Origin: Agromyces hippuratus
GTDB taxonomy: Bacteria > Actinomycetota > Actinomycetes > Actinomycetales > Microbacteriaceae
Length of the DNA: 64,000 nucleotides
Reading direction: 5' to 3'
NCBI RefSeq assembly: GCF_013410355.1
Contig: NZ_JACCFI010000001.1
Coordinates: forward strand, 2,914,001-2,978,000
Below the pieces are notes generated by a model. It was not told the DNA's origin. It saw nothing but the letters and a program-made list of their open reading frames with translations, and made no database searches. Both the position numbers and the translations under genes were made by a program. Shown piece by piece: positions 50,858 through 59,991 of this stretch; position 1 is the stretch's first letter, and each line of letters opens with the position of its first letter.

Positions 50858-50886
50858 TTGATCATGAAATCGATTTCGCATAGAGT
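50858..50886 (+). promoter_or_regulatory. Arabinan-regulon operator 4 and promoter
   Basis: TTGATC (50858-50863), 17 bases, TAGAGT (50881-50886). The spacer carries GAAATCGATTTC (50866-50877) within TGAAATCGATTTCG, identical over 14 bases to operator 2. It drives the kinase-GH116-isomerase operon. Confidence 0.82.
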
Positions 50887-50949
50887 GGCCGACGACGACG
50901 TCGCGGAGTTGCGATGACGTCGTACCGGTCGCGATCGAGGAGGAACGCC

Positions 50950-52500
50950 ATGCCGAAGCGATGCACGCTCGGTGTCGACATCGGCACCTCGAGCAGCAAG
51001 GGCGTGCTCGTCGCGGCCGACGGCGAGATCATCGCGACCGCCACGGTGGCGCACGAGGTGGCGCGCCCCCGAGCCGGCTGGGTCGAGATGGACGGCCGCA
51101 TCTGGTGGCACGAGTTCGTCGAGCTCGCGCAGCGACTGCTGGCCGAGGCATCCGCTCTCGGCATCGAGGTCGAGGTGGCCGGCGTCGGGGTCAGCGGCAT
51201 GGGCCCCTGCATCCTTCTCGTCGACGACCACGACGAGCCGGTGCGCCCCGCGATCCTGTACGGCGTCGACACGAGGGCGACAGCGCAGATCGAGCGGATG
51301 TCGCAGCAGCTCGGCCTCGACGAGATCACGCGGGTCGGCGGCTCGAGCCTCACCTCGCAGGCCGGCGGCCCGAAGATCGGGTGGATCTCCGACGAGGAGC
51401 CCGCGGCCTTCGCCCGGGCGCGTCGCCTGTTCATGCCCGCCTCGTGGCTCGCCCGCAGGCTCACCGGCGCGTACGTGCTCGACCACCAGTCGGCCAGCCA
51501 GGTCTCGCCGCTCTACGACATCGACGCCGAGACGTGGCACGAGCCTTGGTGGAACCGCTTCGCCGACGGCATCGAGCCGCCGCCGCTCGCCTGGGCGGGC
51601 GACGTCGTCGGCACGGTCTCCGAGGCCGCGGCCGCCGCCACCGGCATCCCGGTCGGCACGCCCGTCATCGCCGGCACGATCGACGCGTGGACCGAGGCGG
51701 TCAGCGTCGGCGCCCACGGCACCGGCGACCTCATGCTCATGTACGGCACGACGATGTTCCTCATCGCGACAGGGGAGCAGACCCTGCGCACGCCGTCGAT
51801 GTGGACGACGGTCGGCGCGTTCGCGGGCACCCGCAACCTCGCGGGCGGGCTCGCGACCTCGGGCGCGCTGACGAGCTGGCTCAAGGACCTCACCGAGGGC
51901 GACTACCCGACCCTGCTCGCCGAGGCGGCCGAGTCCGACGTCGGCGCGCGCGGCCTCGTGATGCTGCCCTACTTCGCGGGGGAGCGTACCCCGATCCTCG
52001 ATCCCGACGCCCGCGGTGTCGTCGCCGGGCTCACCCTCGGTCACACCCGCGGCGACCTCTACCGCGCCGCCCTCGAGGCGACCGCCCTCGGCGTGCGCCA
52101 CAACGTCGAGACCATGCGCGCCGCAGGCGCCGACATCCGCCGCATCGTCGCCGTCGGCGGCGGCACGCAGGGCTCGCTCTGGCTGCAGATCGTGTCGGAT
52201 GTCACGGGGCTCGTGCAGGAGGTGCCGCAGACGACGATCGGGGCGAGCTACGGCGCCGCGTTCCTCGCGGCGACCGCGACCGCGACCGCGGCAGAGGCGC
52301 CGCCCCGCATCGCCGACTGGAACCCCGTCGCGACGACGATCCGTCCGCGGCCCGAGGTCGCCGCCGACTACGACGTGCTCTTCGAGCGCTACCTGCGCCT
52401 CTACGCCTCGACGAAGGAGCTCGTGCACGAGCTCGCAGCCGAGCAGCGCGGTGCATCCGGAGACACTCACGACCACGCCGATCAGGAGGGCGCGCGATGA
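50950..52500 (+). CDS. FGGY carbohydrate kinase, probable D-ribulokinase of the arabinan pathway
   Basis: 516 residues. Actin-fold motifs: LGVDIGTSSSKGVLVAADG (phosphate 1), GTIDAWTEAVSVGAHGTGDL, and IVAVGGGTQGSLWLQIVSDV (adenosine). Family members phosphorylate xylulose, ribulose or fuculose. With a D-arabinose isomerase two genes on and no aldolase, phosphorylation of D-ribulose at O5 is the most economical reading; L-fuculose or D-xylulose cannot be excluded. GAGGAGG stands seven bases before the ATG at 50950. The stop overlaps the GH116 start (ATGA). Confidence 0.87.
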   Translation: MPKRCTLGVDIGTSSSKGVLVAADGEIIATATVAHEVARPRAGWVEMDGRIWWHEFVELAQRLLAEASALGIEVEVAGVGVSGMGPCILLVDDHDEPVRPAILYGVDTRATAQIERMSQQLGLDEITRVGGSSLTSQAGGPKIGWISDEEPAAFARARRLFMPASWLARRLTGAYVLDHQSASQVSPLYDIDAETWHEPWWNRFADGIEPPPLAWAGDVVGTVSEAAAAATGIPVGTPVIAGTIDAWTEAVSVGAHGTGDLMLMYGTTMFLIATGEQTLRTPSMWTTVGAFAGTRNLAGGLATSGALTSWLKDLTEGDYPTLLAEAAESDVGARGLVMLPYFAGERTPILDPDARGVVAGLTLGHTRGDLYRAALEATALGVRHNVETMRAAGADIRRIVAVGGGTQGSLWLQIVSDVTGLVQEVPQTTIGASYGAAFLAATATATAAEAPPRIADWNPVATTIRPRPEVAADYDVLFERYLRLYASTKELVHELAAEQRGASGDTHDHADQEGAR

Positions 52501-55037
52501 CCGGCAGAGCACGAGGCATCCCGCACACCGCGGAACGCGCTGCGTTCCCCCTCGGTGGCATCGGCACCGGGAACGTCTCGATCGGCGCCCGAGGCGAACT
52601 GCGCGACTGGGAGCTCGAGAACCTGCCCGACAAGGGGCGGCTGAACCCCAACACCTTCTTCGCGATCCACGCGGCGCCCGAGGGTGCCGCCGCGGTGACC
52701 CGTGTGCTCGAGGCGAAGCTGACCGGCCGCCACGACTGGGACGCCGGCTACGGCTTCGACCGGCTCGCGGGGCTGCCGCGCCTCGCCGGTGCCACGATGC
52801 GCGGCGAGTACCCGGTCGTCGACATCGACTTCGACGACGAGGTGCTGCCGGTCGAGGTGTCGCTCACCGCCTTCACACCGCTCGTGCCGCTCGACGCCGA
52901 CGCGTCGGGCATCCCGGCCGCGGTGCTGCGCTACCGCGTGACGAATCCCGCGGAGGTGCCCGTCGCGGTCACGATCGCCGGCTCCCTCACCCACACCGCC
53001 GGCCGAGGCGAGGGCCCGTACGGCATGCGCGCTGCCCAGACCGTGCGCTGGCGCGACGACGGCGCGGTGCGCGGGCTCGACTTCGGCATCGGGCTGCCCG
53101 CCGACGACTTCGGGTACGGCACGATGAGCCTCACCACGACGGATGCCTCGACGACCGCGAAGCCCCAGTGGGTGACCGGGTTCTGGCCCGACGGCCCGCG
53201 CCTCTTCTGGAGCGACCTCGGCGATGACGGTCTGCTCGAGCCCGAGCCGCGGCTGACGCTCGAGGATCGCCCCCGCGGCCTGTTCGCCGACTCCGACGAC
53301 GGCGCGCCGATGACCGAGGAGGCCATCTTCGAGAAGCTCCCGCGCCTTCGCACCGGCACGCTCGGCATCGTGCACGAACTCGCGCCGGGGGAGCAGCGCG
53401 ACTTCGAGTTCGTGCTCTCCTGGAGCTTCCCGAACCGCCGACGCGGCTGGTACGGCCACATCGTCTTCGGCGACGCCGACCCCGCAGGGGTCGTGCGCAA
53501 CCGCTACGCCACCCTCTGGCCCGACGCCTGGGCGGCGGCATCCCACCTGCATCGCGAGCTGCCCGCCCTCGAGGCGGCGACGCGTGCGTTCGTCGAGGCG
53601 CTCTACGGCGGCAGCCTCGATCCCGTGATCGCCGACGCCGTCGGCGCGAACATCGCTGCGCTGCGCTCGACGACGTGCTTCGTCGTCGAGCAGCCGAACC
53701 CCGAGCTCGGCACTGGACCGGTGTTCGCCGCGTGGGAGGGCTCGTTCGACCACGGCGGATCTTGCGAGGGCACCTGCACCCACGTCTGGTCGTACGCGCA
53801 GACGGCGGCATGGCTCTTCCCGTCGCTCGAGCGGAGTGCGCGCCGGGTCGAGTTCCTGCTCGAGACGGATGCCGCGGGCGCCCAGAAGTTCCGTTCGAAC
53901 CGGGTCTTCGGCGGTCCGTCTTGGTTCATGGGCCCGGCGGTCGACGGGCAGCTCGGCACGTTCCTGCGCCTGCACCGCGAATGGCGGTTCTCGGGCGACG
54001 ACGAGTTCCTCCGCGAGCTCTGGCCGGCCGCGGTGCGCACCCTCGACTACGCGATCCGCGAGTGGGACGGCGACGGCGACGGCTTGCTCGACGGCGAGCT
54101 GCACAACACCTACGACATCGAGTTCCACGGCATCGAGCCGCTCGCGAACGGCATGTTCCTGGCCGCGCTCCGCGCCGGCGCCCGCATGGCGGCCCATCTC
54201 GGCGAGACGGACCGCGCGAGCGACTGGCTCGAGCGTGCCGAGCGCTGCGCCGAAGGCATGGAGGCGGTGCTCTGGAACGGCGAGTACTACCGCCAGGTCG
54301 TCGACGACGTCGACGCGCACCGCTACCAGTACGGCGACGGCGTGCTCTCCGATCAGCTGCTCGGCCAGTTCCACGCCTCGGTCAACGGCCTCGGCGAGAT
54401 CCTGCCCGGCGATCACGTGCGGAGTGCCCTCCGCGCGATCGTCGGGCACAACCACCGCGCCGACCTCACCGAGCACGAGAGCACGCAGCGGGTCTACGCC
54501 CTGAACGACGAGGGCGGGCTGCTCCTGGCGTCGTGGCCGCGCGGCGGACGACCGGCGATCCCGTTCGTCTACTCCGACGAGGTCTGGACGGGCATCGAGC
54601 ACCAGGTCGCCGCGAGCCTCGTCTACGCCGGGCTCGTCGACGACGCGCTGCTCGTCGAGCGCACGCTGCGCGCCCGCTACGACGGCACCGTGCGGAATCC
54701 GTGGAACGAGATCGAGTGCGGCAACCACTACGCCCGCTCGCTCGCGTCCTGGGCGCTGCTGCTCGCCTTCAGCGGCGTGCAATGGGATGCCCCGACCCGC
54801 ACGCTCTCGTTCGACCCGGGCTCCGACGGCCGCTACCTCTTCACGACCGGTGGGGCATGGGGTCGCGTCGAGATCGATGGCGACGAACTCACCCTGCACC
54901 TCGACGGCGGCGTGCTCGATGTCGAGCGCGTCGTGCTGCGGGGGCGCGAGGCATCCGGAGCACTGCACCTGACCGCCGGCGACCGCAGCACCGTCCGCAC
55001 GGCGGCCCACGACCACGAACACCAGGAGACACGATGA
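52497..55037 (+). CDS. GH116-like glycosidase, probable exo-beta-D-arabinofuranosidase
   Basis: 846 residues. An N-terminal beta-sandwich (GBA2 N-terminal-like, about 1-380: AAFPLGGIGTGNVSIGARGELRDWE split) and a C-terminal (alpha/alpha)6 barrel (DUF608). Barrel segments FAAWEGSFDHGG, CEGTCTHVWSYAQ, LHNTYDIEFHG and WTGIEHQVAASLVY are present; Asp in NTYD fits the GH116 acid/base. Usual GH116 enzymes are beta-glucosidases or glucosylceramidases, but a Microbacterium member is known as an exo-beta-D-arabinofuranosidase. No signal peptide: cytoplasmic, removing beta-1,2-linked terminal D-arabinofuranose from imported fragments. ATGA overlaps at both ends couple it to kinase and isomerase. Confidence 0.82.
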   Translation: MTGRARGIPHTAERAAFPLGGIGTGNVSIGARGELRDWELENLPDKGRLNPNTFFAIHAAPEGAAAVTRVLEAKLTGRHDWDAGYGFDRLAGLPRLAGATMRGEYPVVDIDFDDEVLPVEVSLTAFTPLVPLDADASGIPAAVLRYRVTNPAEVPVAVTIAGSLTHTAGRGEGPYGMRAAQTVRWRDDGAVRGLDFGIGLPADDFGYGTMSLTTTDASTTAKPQWVTGFWPDGPRLFWSDLGDDGLLEPEPRLTLEDRPRGLFADSDDGAPMTEEAIFEKLPRLRTGTLGIVHELAPGEQRDFEFVLSWSFPNRRRGWYGHIVFGDADPAGVVRNRYATLWPDAWAAASHLHRELPALEAATRAFVEALYGGSLDPVIADAVGANIAALRSTTCFVVEQPNPELGTGPVFAAWEGSFDHGGSCEGTCTHVWSYAQTAAWLFPSLERSARRVEFLLETDAAGAQKFRSNRVFGGPSWFMGPAVDGQLGTFLRLHREWRFSGDDEFLRELWPAAVRTLDYAIREWDGDGDGLLDGELHNTYDIEFHGIEPLANGMFLAALRAGARMAAHLGETDRASDWLERAERCAEGMEAVLWNGEYYRQVVDDVDAHRYQYGDGVLSDQLLGQFHASVNGLGEILPGDHVRSALRAIVGHNHRADLTEHESTQRVYALNDEGGLLLASWPRGGRPAIPFVYSDEVWTGIEHQVAASLVYAGLVDDALLVERTLRARYDGTVRNPWNEIECGNHYARSLASWALLLAFSGVQWDAPTRTLSFDPGSDGRYLFTTGGAWGRVEIDGDELTLHLDGGVLDVERVVLRGREASGALHLTAGDRSTVRTAAHDHEHQETR

Positions 55038-56668
55038 CGAGTTACACCCTGCCCGAGACCGTCGAACGGCCGGTCGCGACGCCGAACACCGCCTACCTCA
55101 TCGCGAGCGGCGACCTGCGCGAATCGGCCAATACCGCCGGCTGGGCGATCCAGTCGGCGATGGAGGCGGAGGTCGCGACGGCCCTCGACGAACTCGGCTG
55201 GCGGATCGTGCGCGCCAACGGGGTCGACCCGGCTACGGGCCATGGCTTCATCTCGAGCCAGCGTATGGGGCTCGAGGTCTTCAAGGCGATCCCCGTCGAT
55301 GCCCCGCTCATCGTCGCCGAGGCGGTCTGGCAGTATTCGCACCACGTGCTCGCCGGGCTCCGCACTCACCGCGGCCCCATCCTCACCGTGGCGAACTTCG
55401 CGGGCGACTGGCCGGGGCTCGTGGGCCTGCTCGGCCTGAATGCCGGCCTGACGAAGATGGGCAAGCCCTACTCGACGATCTGGTCGGTCGACTTCACCGA
55501 CGCGTGGTTCCGCGCCGGGCTCCGCGAATGGGTCGAGACCGGGCGCATCACCCACGACGCCGCGCACGTGCGGCCGCTGCCTGAACTGCCCGACACCCCC
55601 GAGGTGCGACTCGGACGCGCCCTCGGCGACCAGCTGCTCGCCGACAAGGCGATCATCGGCGTCTTCGACGAGGGCTGCATGGGCATGTACAACGCGGTCT
55701 TCGACGACGAGCTGCTGAACCCGCTCGGCATCTACAAGGAGCGGCTCTCGCAGTCGGCGCTCTACGCCGAGATGCTGACCGTGCCCGACGCCGAGGCCGA
55801 TGCCGCCCGCGACTGGCTCGTCGAACGGGGCATGACCTTCCGCTTCGGCACGGATGACGCGACCGAGCTCACGGTCGAGCAGGTGCGTTGGCAGATGAAG
55901 ATGTACATCGCCGCACTCCGCATCTCCGACGACTTCGGCCTCGACGCCGTCGGCATCCAGTACCAGCAGGGTCTGAAGGACCTCGTGCCCGCGTCAGACC
56001 TCGCCGAGGGGGTGCTCAACTCGACCGAGCGGCCGCCCGTGTTCTCGCGCGACGGTTCGCGGGAGCTCCACGCCGGTCGTGCCTTCCCGCACTTCAACGA
56101 GGCCGACGAGGGCGTCGCCGTCGACGCGCTCATCACCGATCGCGTCTGGACCGCGATGGGGCTCGTGCCCGACAACACCCTGCACGACGTGCGCTGGGGC
56201 GAGGAGTACGACGGCGAGTTCGTCTGGGTGTACGAGATCTCGGGCTCGGTGCCGGCCTCCCACCTCGACGGCTGGGCGAACGCGGAGGGCTGGCGCCAGC
56301 ACCCGGTGTTCTTCCCCGCGGGCGGAGCGACGATCAACGGGGTGTCCAAGCCCGGCGAGATCGTGCTCTCGCGGGTGTTCATCGCCGACGGGATCCTGCA
56401 GGCCGACGTGTTCCGCGGCACCGTCGTCGAGCTGCCCGCCGAGGAGACCGAGCGTCGGAAGCAGGCGACCAACCCCGAGTGGCCGATCGCGCACGTCGTG
56501 CTGCACGACGTCTCGCGCGACCAGTTCATGGCCCGCCACAAGGCCAACCACGCCCAGCTCGTGTACGCGCCCGACGCCGAGACCGCCGACAAGGCGCTCG
56601 CGGCGAAGGTCGCGATGCTCGACCGCATCGGCGTGAAGGTCAACCTCATCGGCACCGTGGCCCTCTGA
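55034..56668 (+). CDS. L-fucose/D-arabinose isomerase family protein
   Basis: 544 residues of the FucI family. The metal ligands fit: Glu213 in GVFDEGCMGMYN, an Asp in the GIQYQQGLKDLVPASD segment, and His in HKANHAQLVY near the C-terminus. FucI enzymes accept both L-fucose and D-arabinose (C1-C2 keto isomers). Here there is no fuculose-phosphate aldolase but a kinase and D-arabinanases, so D-arabinose to D-ribulose is the likely reaction. Its ATG overlaps the GH116 stop (ATGA). Last gene of the operon. Confidence 0.88.
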   Translation: MTSYTLPETVERPVATPNTAYLIASGDLRESANTAGWAIQSAMEAEVATALDELGWRIVRANGVDPATGHGFISSQRMGLEVFKAIPVDAPLIVAEAVWQYSHHVLAGLRTHRGPILTVANFAGDWPGLVGLLGLNAGLTKMGKPYSTIWSVDFTDAWFRAGLREWVETGRITHDAAHVRPLPELPDTPEVRLGRALGDQLLADKAIIGVFDEGCMGMYNAVFDDELLNPLGIYKERLSQSALYAEMLTVPDAEADAARDWLVERGMTFRFGTDDATELTVEQVRWQMKMYIAALRISDDFGLDAVGIQYQQGLKDLVPASDLAEGVLNSTERPPVFSRDGSRELHAGRAFPHFNEADEGVAVDALITDRVWTAMGLVPDNTLHDVRWGEEYDGEFVWVYEISGSVPASHLDGWANAEGWRQHPVFFPAGGATINGVSKPGEIVLSRVFIADGILQADVFRGTVVELPAEETERRKQATNPEWPIAHVVLHDVSRDQFMARHKANHAQLVYAPDAETADKALAAKVAMLDRIGVKVNLIGTVAL

Positions 56669-56762
56669 GGCGCCGGGGCGCTCCGATTCCCGGGAGCGCG
56701 CGGCGGAGTGAGCGGGCGCAGCCGTGTCCCGCTCGCTCCCGCGTCGAGGCCGGCCGCCTCGG

Positions 56763-57959
56763 CTACGACCCCGCGCGGAACCGGATCGGGTAGCGGATCG
56801 GACCGGTGTTCCCCGAGACGGGCAACCACTCGCCGGCACCGTCGGGCGCGGCATCCGGCATGCGCTGCGCGAGCAGTGGCAGCGCGGCGCTCATGTCGGT
56901 GCGCGCGACGAAGTGGCCGATGCAGTGGTGCACGCCGCCGCCGAAGCCGGCGTGCAGCGGGCGGTCCTCGACCAGCAGGTCGAAGTCGGATGCCTCGCCC
57001 ATCGCGCGCGGATCGGTGCCGATCGCGTGCGAGAGCACCTGCACGATGCCGCCCTTCGGCACGAGCAGGCCGTGCAGCTCGACCTCTTCGAGCGCTTCGC
57101 GGGTGACCCATGTGACGGTGGGGTTCACCCGCATCACCTCTTCGACTGCACGGCCGCCGAGGTCGGGGCGGGCGGCGAGCAGGGCCCACTGATCGGGGTG
57201 CGCGAGGAAGGTCTGCATGGCGAGACCGAGCTGGTTGCGCGTCGTCTCCATGCCGGCGAACGCGAGGAAGACCAGGGCGACGCTGAGCTCGCGCCGGCTC
57301 AGTGCGTCGTCGCTCTCGTGGGCGGTGAGCAGGGTGGTGACGAGGTCGTCGCGCGGGTTCGCCGCGCGGTCGGCGATGACCTCCTCGATGTAGGCGGTGA
57401 GACCTTCGAGTGCCGCCTCGATGCGCGGCAGGTCGCTCTTCACGTTGACGCCGAACGACTTGCCGAGGTCGTCGGCCCAGTGCGCGACCTGCGGCCACTG
57501 CTCGTCGGGCAGGCCGAGCAGCAGGCAGAGGATGCGGGAAGCGTAGGGCTCGGCGAACTCCGAGACGAACTCGACGCGGCCGCGCGATGCGAACCCGTCG
57601 ATGAGGTCGTTCGCGAGTGCCTGGAACTGCGGCCGCATGGCCTCGATCGTCCTGCTCCGGAACGCCGGGCCGAGCAGTCGCCGCAGGCGCAGGTGGTCGT
57701 CGCCCTCGATGCTCAGCAGCGTCTCGCCCCACCACTCCTGCCACGGCCCGTCGTGGATGCCGTTCTGCGCCGGCCAGCGGGCATTGCCCTGCTGGAACCG
57801 ACGATCCTTCAGGACGGCCGTGCCCTCGTCGTAGCGGAGGATCGCCCAGCCGTATGGCGTCTCGGCGTACCAGCCCGCATCGCGGGCCTCGATCACGGGC
57901 TCCGACGTGACGTCGAAGGCGGGGTCGGCGAGGTCGAGGTGTGGAACTACGTCGGTCAC
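56763..57959 (-). CDS. Cytochrome P450
   Basis: 398 residues. Haem ligand Cys in GFGGGVHHCIGH, ExxR in EEVMRVNP, and the oxygen-binding I-helix AGMETT. Typical bacterial soluble P450 needing ferredoxin partners, none of which is adjacent. GTG start at 57959 with TAGGCT six bases upstream (leaderless). Substrate unknown; divergent from the hydrolase gene at 58024. Confidence 0.93.
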   Translation of the reverse strand: MTDVVPHLDLADPAFDVTSEPVIEARDAGWYAETPYGWAILRYDEGTAVLKDRRFQQGNARWPAQNGIHDGPWQEWWGETLLSIEGDDHLRLRRLLGPAFRSRTIEAMRPQFQALANDLIDGFASRGRVEFVSEFAEPYASRILCLLLGLPDEQWPQVAHWADDLGKSFGVNVKSDLPRIEAALEGLTAYIEEVIADRAANPRDDLVTTLLTAHESDDALSRRELSVALVFLAFAGMETTRNQLGLAMQTFLAHPDQWALLAARPDLGGRAVEEVMRVNPTVTWVTREALEEVELHGLLVPKGGIVQVLSHAIGTDPRAMGEASDFDLLVEDRPLHAGFGGGVHHCIGHFVARTDMSAALPLLAQRMPDAAPDGAGEWLPVSGNTGPIRYPIRFRAGS

Positions 57960-58023
57960 ACGCCGAGCCTACCCACCGGGGATTCGACGAGCGTCGGGAG
58001 GGGTGGCCTGCCATGATGTCGGC

Positions 58024-58872
58024 ATGGCGACCTTCACCGATGAGCACGGGGTCCGGATCCACTACGAGTCCTGGCGGGTGCCCGACGCGACCGCGGTGAT
58101 CCAGCTCGCGCACGGCGTCGGCGAGCACATCGGCCGGTACACCGAGCTCATCGAGGCGCTGAACGTGGCCGGCTACTCGGTCTGGGCCGACGACCATCGC
58201 GGTCACGGGCAGACCGGGTTCGAACAGCACGGCGGCGACCTGACGCGCATGGGCCGCCTCGGCCCAGGCGGGCTCCGGGCGACGATCGACGCGGTCGAGC
58301 AGTTCACCGGCGTCATCCGCGAAACCGAAGGGTCTGAGCTTCCGCTCGTGCTGCTCGGGCACTCGTGGGGCTCGCTCATGTCGCAGATCATCGTGAACCG
58401 CAGCGCCGAGAAGTACGACGGCGTCGTGCTCACCGGCACGGCCTATCGCACGCTCTTCGACATGAACGGCGGCGACCTGAACGCCCGCCACAAGCACCTC
58501 GGGCCGACCCCGGTCGAGTGGCTCAGCCGCGACTCCGACGTCGCAGCCGCCTTCATGGCGGACCCGTACACGACCGACGTGCCGCTGCGAAAGCTCTTCG
58601 GCACGGTCGACGCGCTGCGCCTGCTCGGCCGGCCGGCACGCCACCTGCCCGCTGAGCTGCCGCTGCTCATCATGGTCGGCTCCGACGACACGCTCGGCGG
58701 CGAGGAGAGCGCTGCGAAGCTCGCGAACGCCTACGTTCATCGCTCGGGCCTCGTCGACGTCGAGCTCATCGTCTACGAGGGCGCCCGGCACGAGATCTTC
58801 AACGAGACGAATCGCGCCGAGGTGCGCTCCGACCTCATCGAGTGGCTCGACGAGCGGTTCGCGACCGACTGA
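58024..58872 (+). CDS. Alpha/beta hydrolase (lysophospholipase/monoglyceride lipase-like)
   Basis: 282 residues. Nucleophile elbow LGHSWGSL, HGVGEHIGRY oxyanion region, and a GARHEIFNE histidine. Hydrolase_4 family; probably hydrolyses monoacylglycerol or related esters in the cytoplasm. CATGAT six bases before the ATG may be a leaderless -10, less convincing than others here. Confidence 0.88.
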   Translation: MATFTDEHGVRIHYESWRVPDATAVIQLAHGVGEHIGRYTELIEALNVAGYSVWADDHRGHGQTGFEQHGGDLTRMGRLGPGGLRATIDAVEQFTGVIRETEGSELPLVLLGHSWGSLMSQIIVNRSAEKYDGVVLTGTAYRTLFDMNGGDLNARHKHLGPTPVEWLSRDSDVAAAFMADPYTTDVPLRKLFGTVDALRLLGRPARHLPAELPLLIMVGSDDTLGGEESAAKLANAYVHRSGLVDVELIVYEGARHEIFNETNRAEVRSDLIEWLDERFATD

Positions 58873-58881
58873 CGGGCGTCG

Positions 58882-59244
58882 TCACCCGAGCATCGCCCAC
58901 GCCACGCACAGCACGCCGGCCGCGGCGAGCACGATCCACGACGGGTGCCGTGCGCGGCTGAACACCAGCGGCAGCAGGCTCGCTGCGATGAGACACCACC
59001 CGATCGCGGCGATCGCGGCATCGACGCCTGCACCGAATGCGAACAGGGCCAGCGCGACGGCGATGGCGAGGGCGAGCACGGACGTCACATGCCAGGCGAA
59101 CCGCAGCGTTGCCACCGGGAACGCCGCTCCGGCCACTCGCGGCAGTTCGTGCTGCCGCGAGAGCGGCACGAGGATGAAGCGCTCACCGAGCAGGGAATGG
59201 CCGATGGCGAGCACGAGCATGAGCACCGAGGCGATGACGAGCAT
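58882..59244 (-). CDS. Small four-helix membrane protein, unknown function
   Basis: 120 residues, about four hydrophobic helices separated by LSRQHELPRV and SRARHPSW loops. TAGCCT lies six bases before the ATG (leaderless). Convergent with the hydrolase, tail to tail across nine bases. No family recognised with confidence. Confidence 0.75.
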   Translation of the reverse strand: MLVIASVLMLVLAIGHSLLGERFILVPLSRQHELPRVAGAAFPVATLRFAWHVTSVLALAIAVALALFAFGAGVDAAIAAIGWCLIAASLLPLVFSRARHPSWIVLAAAGVLCVAWAMLG

Positions 59245-59285
59245 GCGGTCAGGCTATCGAGGAGCGGTCGGCCGGGACCCGTGGT

Positions 59286-59930
59286 TCAGATCGCCGCGCG
59301 TCCCGGAGGCACGTCGAAGCCGAGCAGCCTGATGCGCGGATGGCTCGTGACCTGCGACTCCGTCGCCCACGGGTAGACGATCGTGGTGATGTTGCAGTTG
59401 CCGAGCACCGGCAGCAGGTCGCGGTAGCCGTCGGGGTCCATGCCGGCGAGATCGCAGAACAGCAGCCTGATGAGCGTCGCGTGCGCCACGACGAGCACGC
59501 GCCCGTCGGGGAACTCCTCGACGAGCTCGTCGAAGACCGGGAGCGCCCGGGCGATGCCGTCGCGGCCGCGCTCGCCGCCGGGGAACGGATTCGATGCCGG
59601 CGCACGGCAGAACGCCGCCCATTCCTCGGGGAACCGCTCGGCGAGCTCGGTCGGCGTGAGCCCCTCGCCGTCGCCGAAGTCGATCTCGACGAGCCGATCG
59701 TCGATGCGCAGCGCGAGCCCGGTCGTCTCCACGGATGGCGCGGCCGAGCGCCGGGCTCGGCTGAGCGGCGAGGCGACGATCGCGTCGAGTTGCGCGTCGA
59801 CGGCCCAGGCGCCGAGCGCGGCGGCCTGTCCGAGACCGTGGCGCGTCAGCGGGACATCCGAATTGCCCGCGTACCGGTGGTCGGCGTGCCAGGTCGTCTC
59901 GCCGTGGCGTGCCAGGTAGAACGTCGTCAT
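59286..59930 (-). CDS. Histidine phosphatase family protein
   Basis: 214 residues. The phosphohistidine motif LARHGETTW opens the protein, SPLSRARRSA follows, and VVAHATLIR contains the second catalytic His. Broad-specificity phosphatase or phosphoglycerate-mutase-like. The ATG at 59930 begins with MTTFYLARHGE; longer reading frames upstream overlap the TetR gene and are rejected. Confidence 0.9.
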   Translation of the reverse strand: MTTFYLARHGETTWHADHRYAGNSDVPLTRHGLGQAAALGAWAVDAQLDAIVASPLSRARRSAAPSVETTGLALRIDDRLVEIDFGDGEGLTPTELAERFPEEWAAFCRAPASNPFPGGERGRDGIARALPVFDELVEEFPDGRVLVVAHATLIRLLFCDLAGMDPDGYRDLLPVLGNCNITTIVYPWATESQVTSHPRIRLLGFDVPPGRAAI

Positions 59931-59950
59931 GCGCCCAGCGTACGCAGGGG

Positions 59951-59991
59951 TCGACATCTCGGCAGGGTCGGCTAAAGTTTTGAACATGTTC
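59951..59991 (+). promoter_or_regulatory. Leaderless promoter and operator of TetR gene
   Basis: TCGACA (59951-59956), 16 bases, TAAAGT (59973-59978), then seven bases to the ATG at 59986. The palindrome GAACATGTTC (59982-59991), flanked by T-run and A-run, covers the start codon and the likely transcription start, an autorepression arrangement. Confidence 0.7.

Noticed and set aside
52497..55037. Non-lysosomal glucosylceramidase
   Set aside because: Default family name; operon context and known Microbacterium GH116 activity point to beta-D-arabinofuranose.
50950..56668. L-fucose catabolic operon
   Set aside because: No fucosidase, mutarotase or fuculose-phosphate aldolase; the four operators link it to the D-arabinanases instead.
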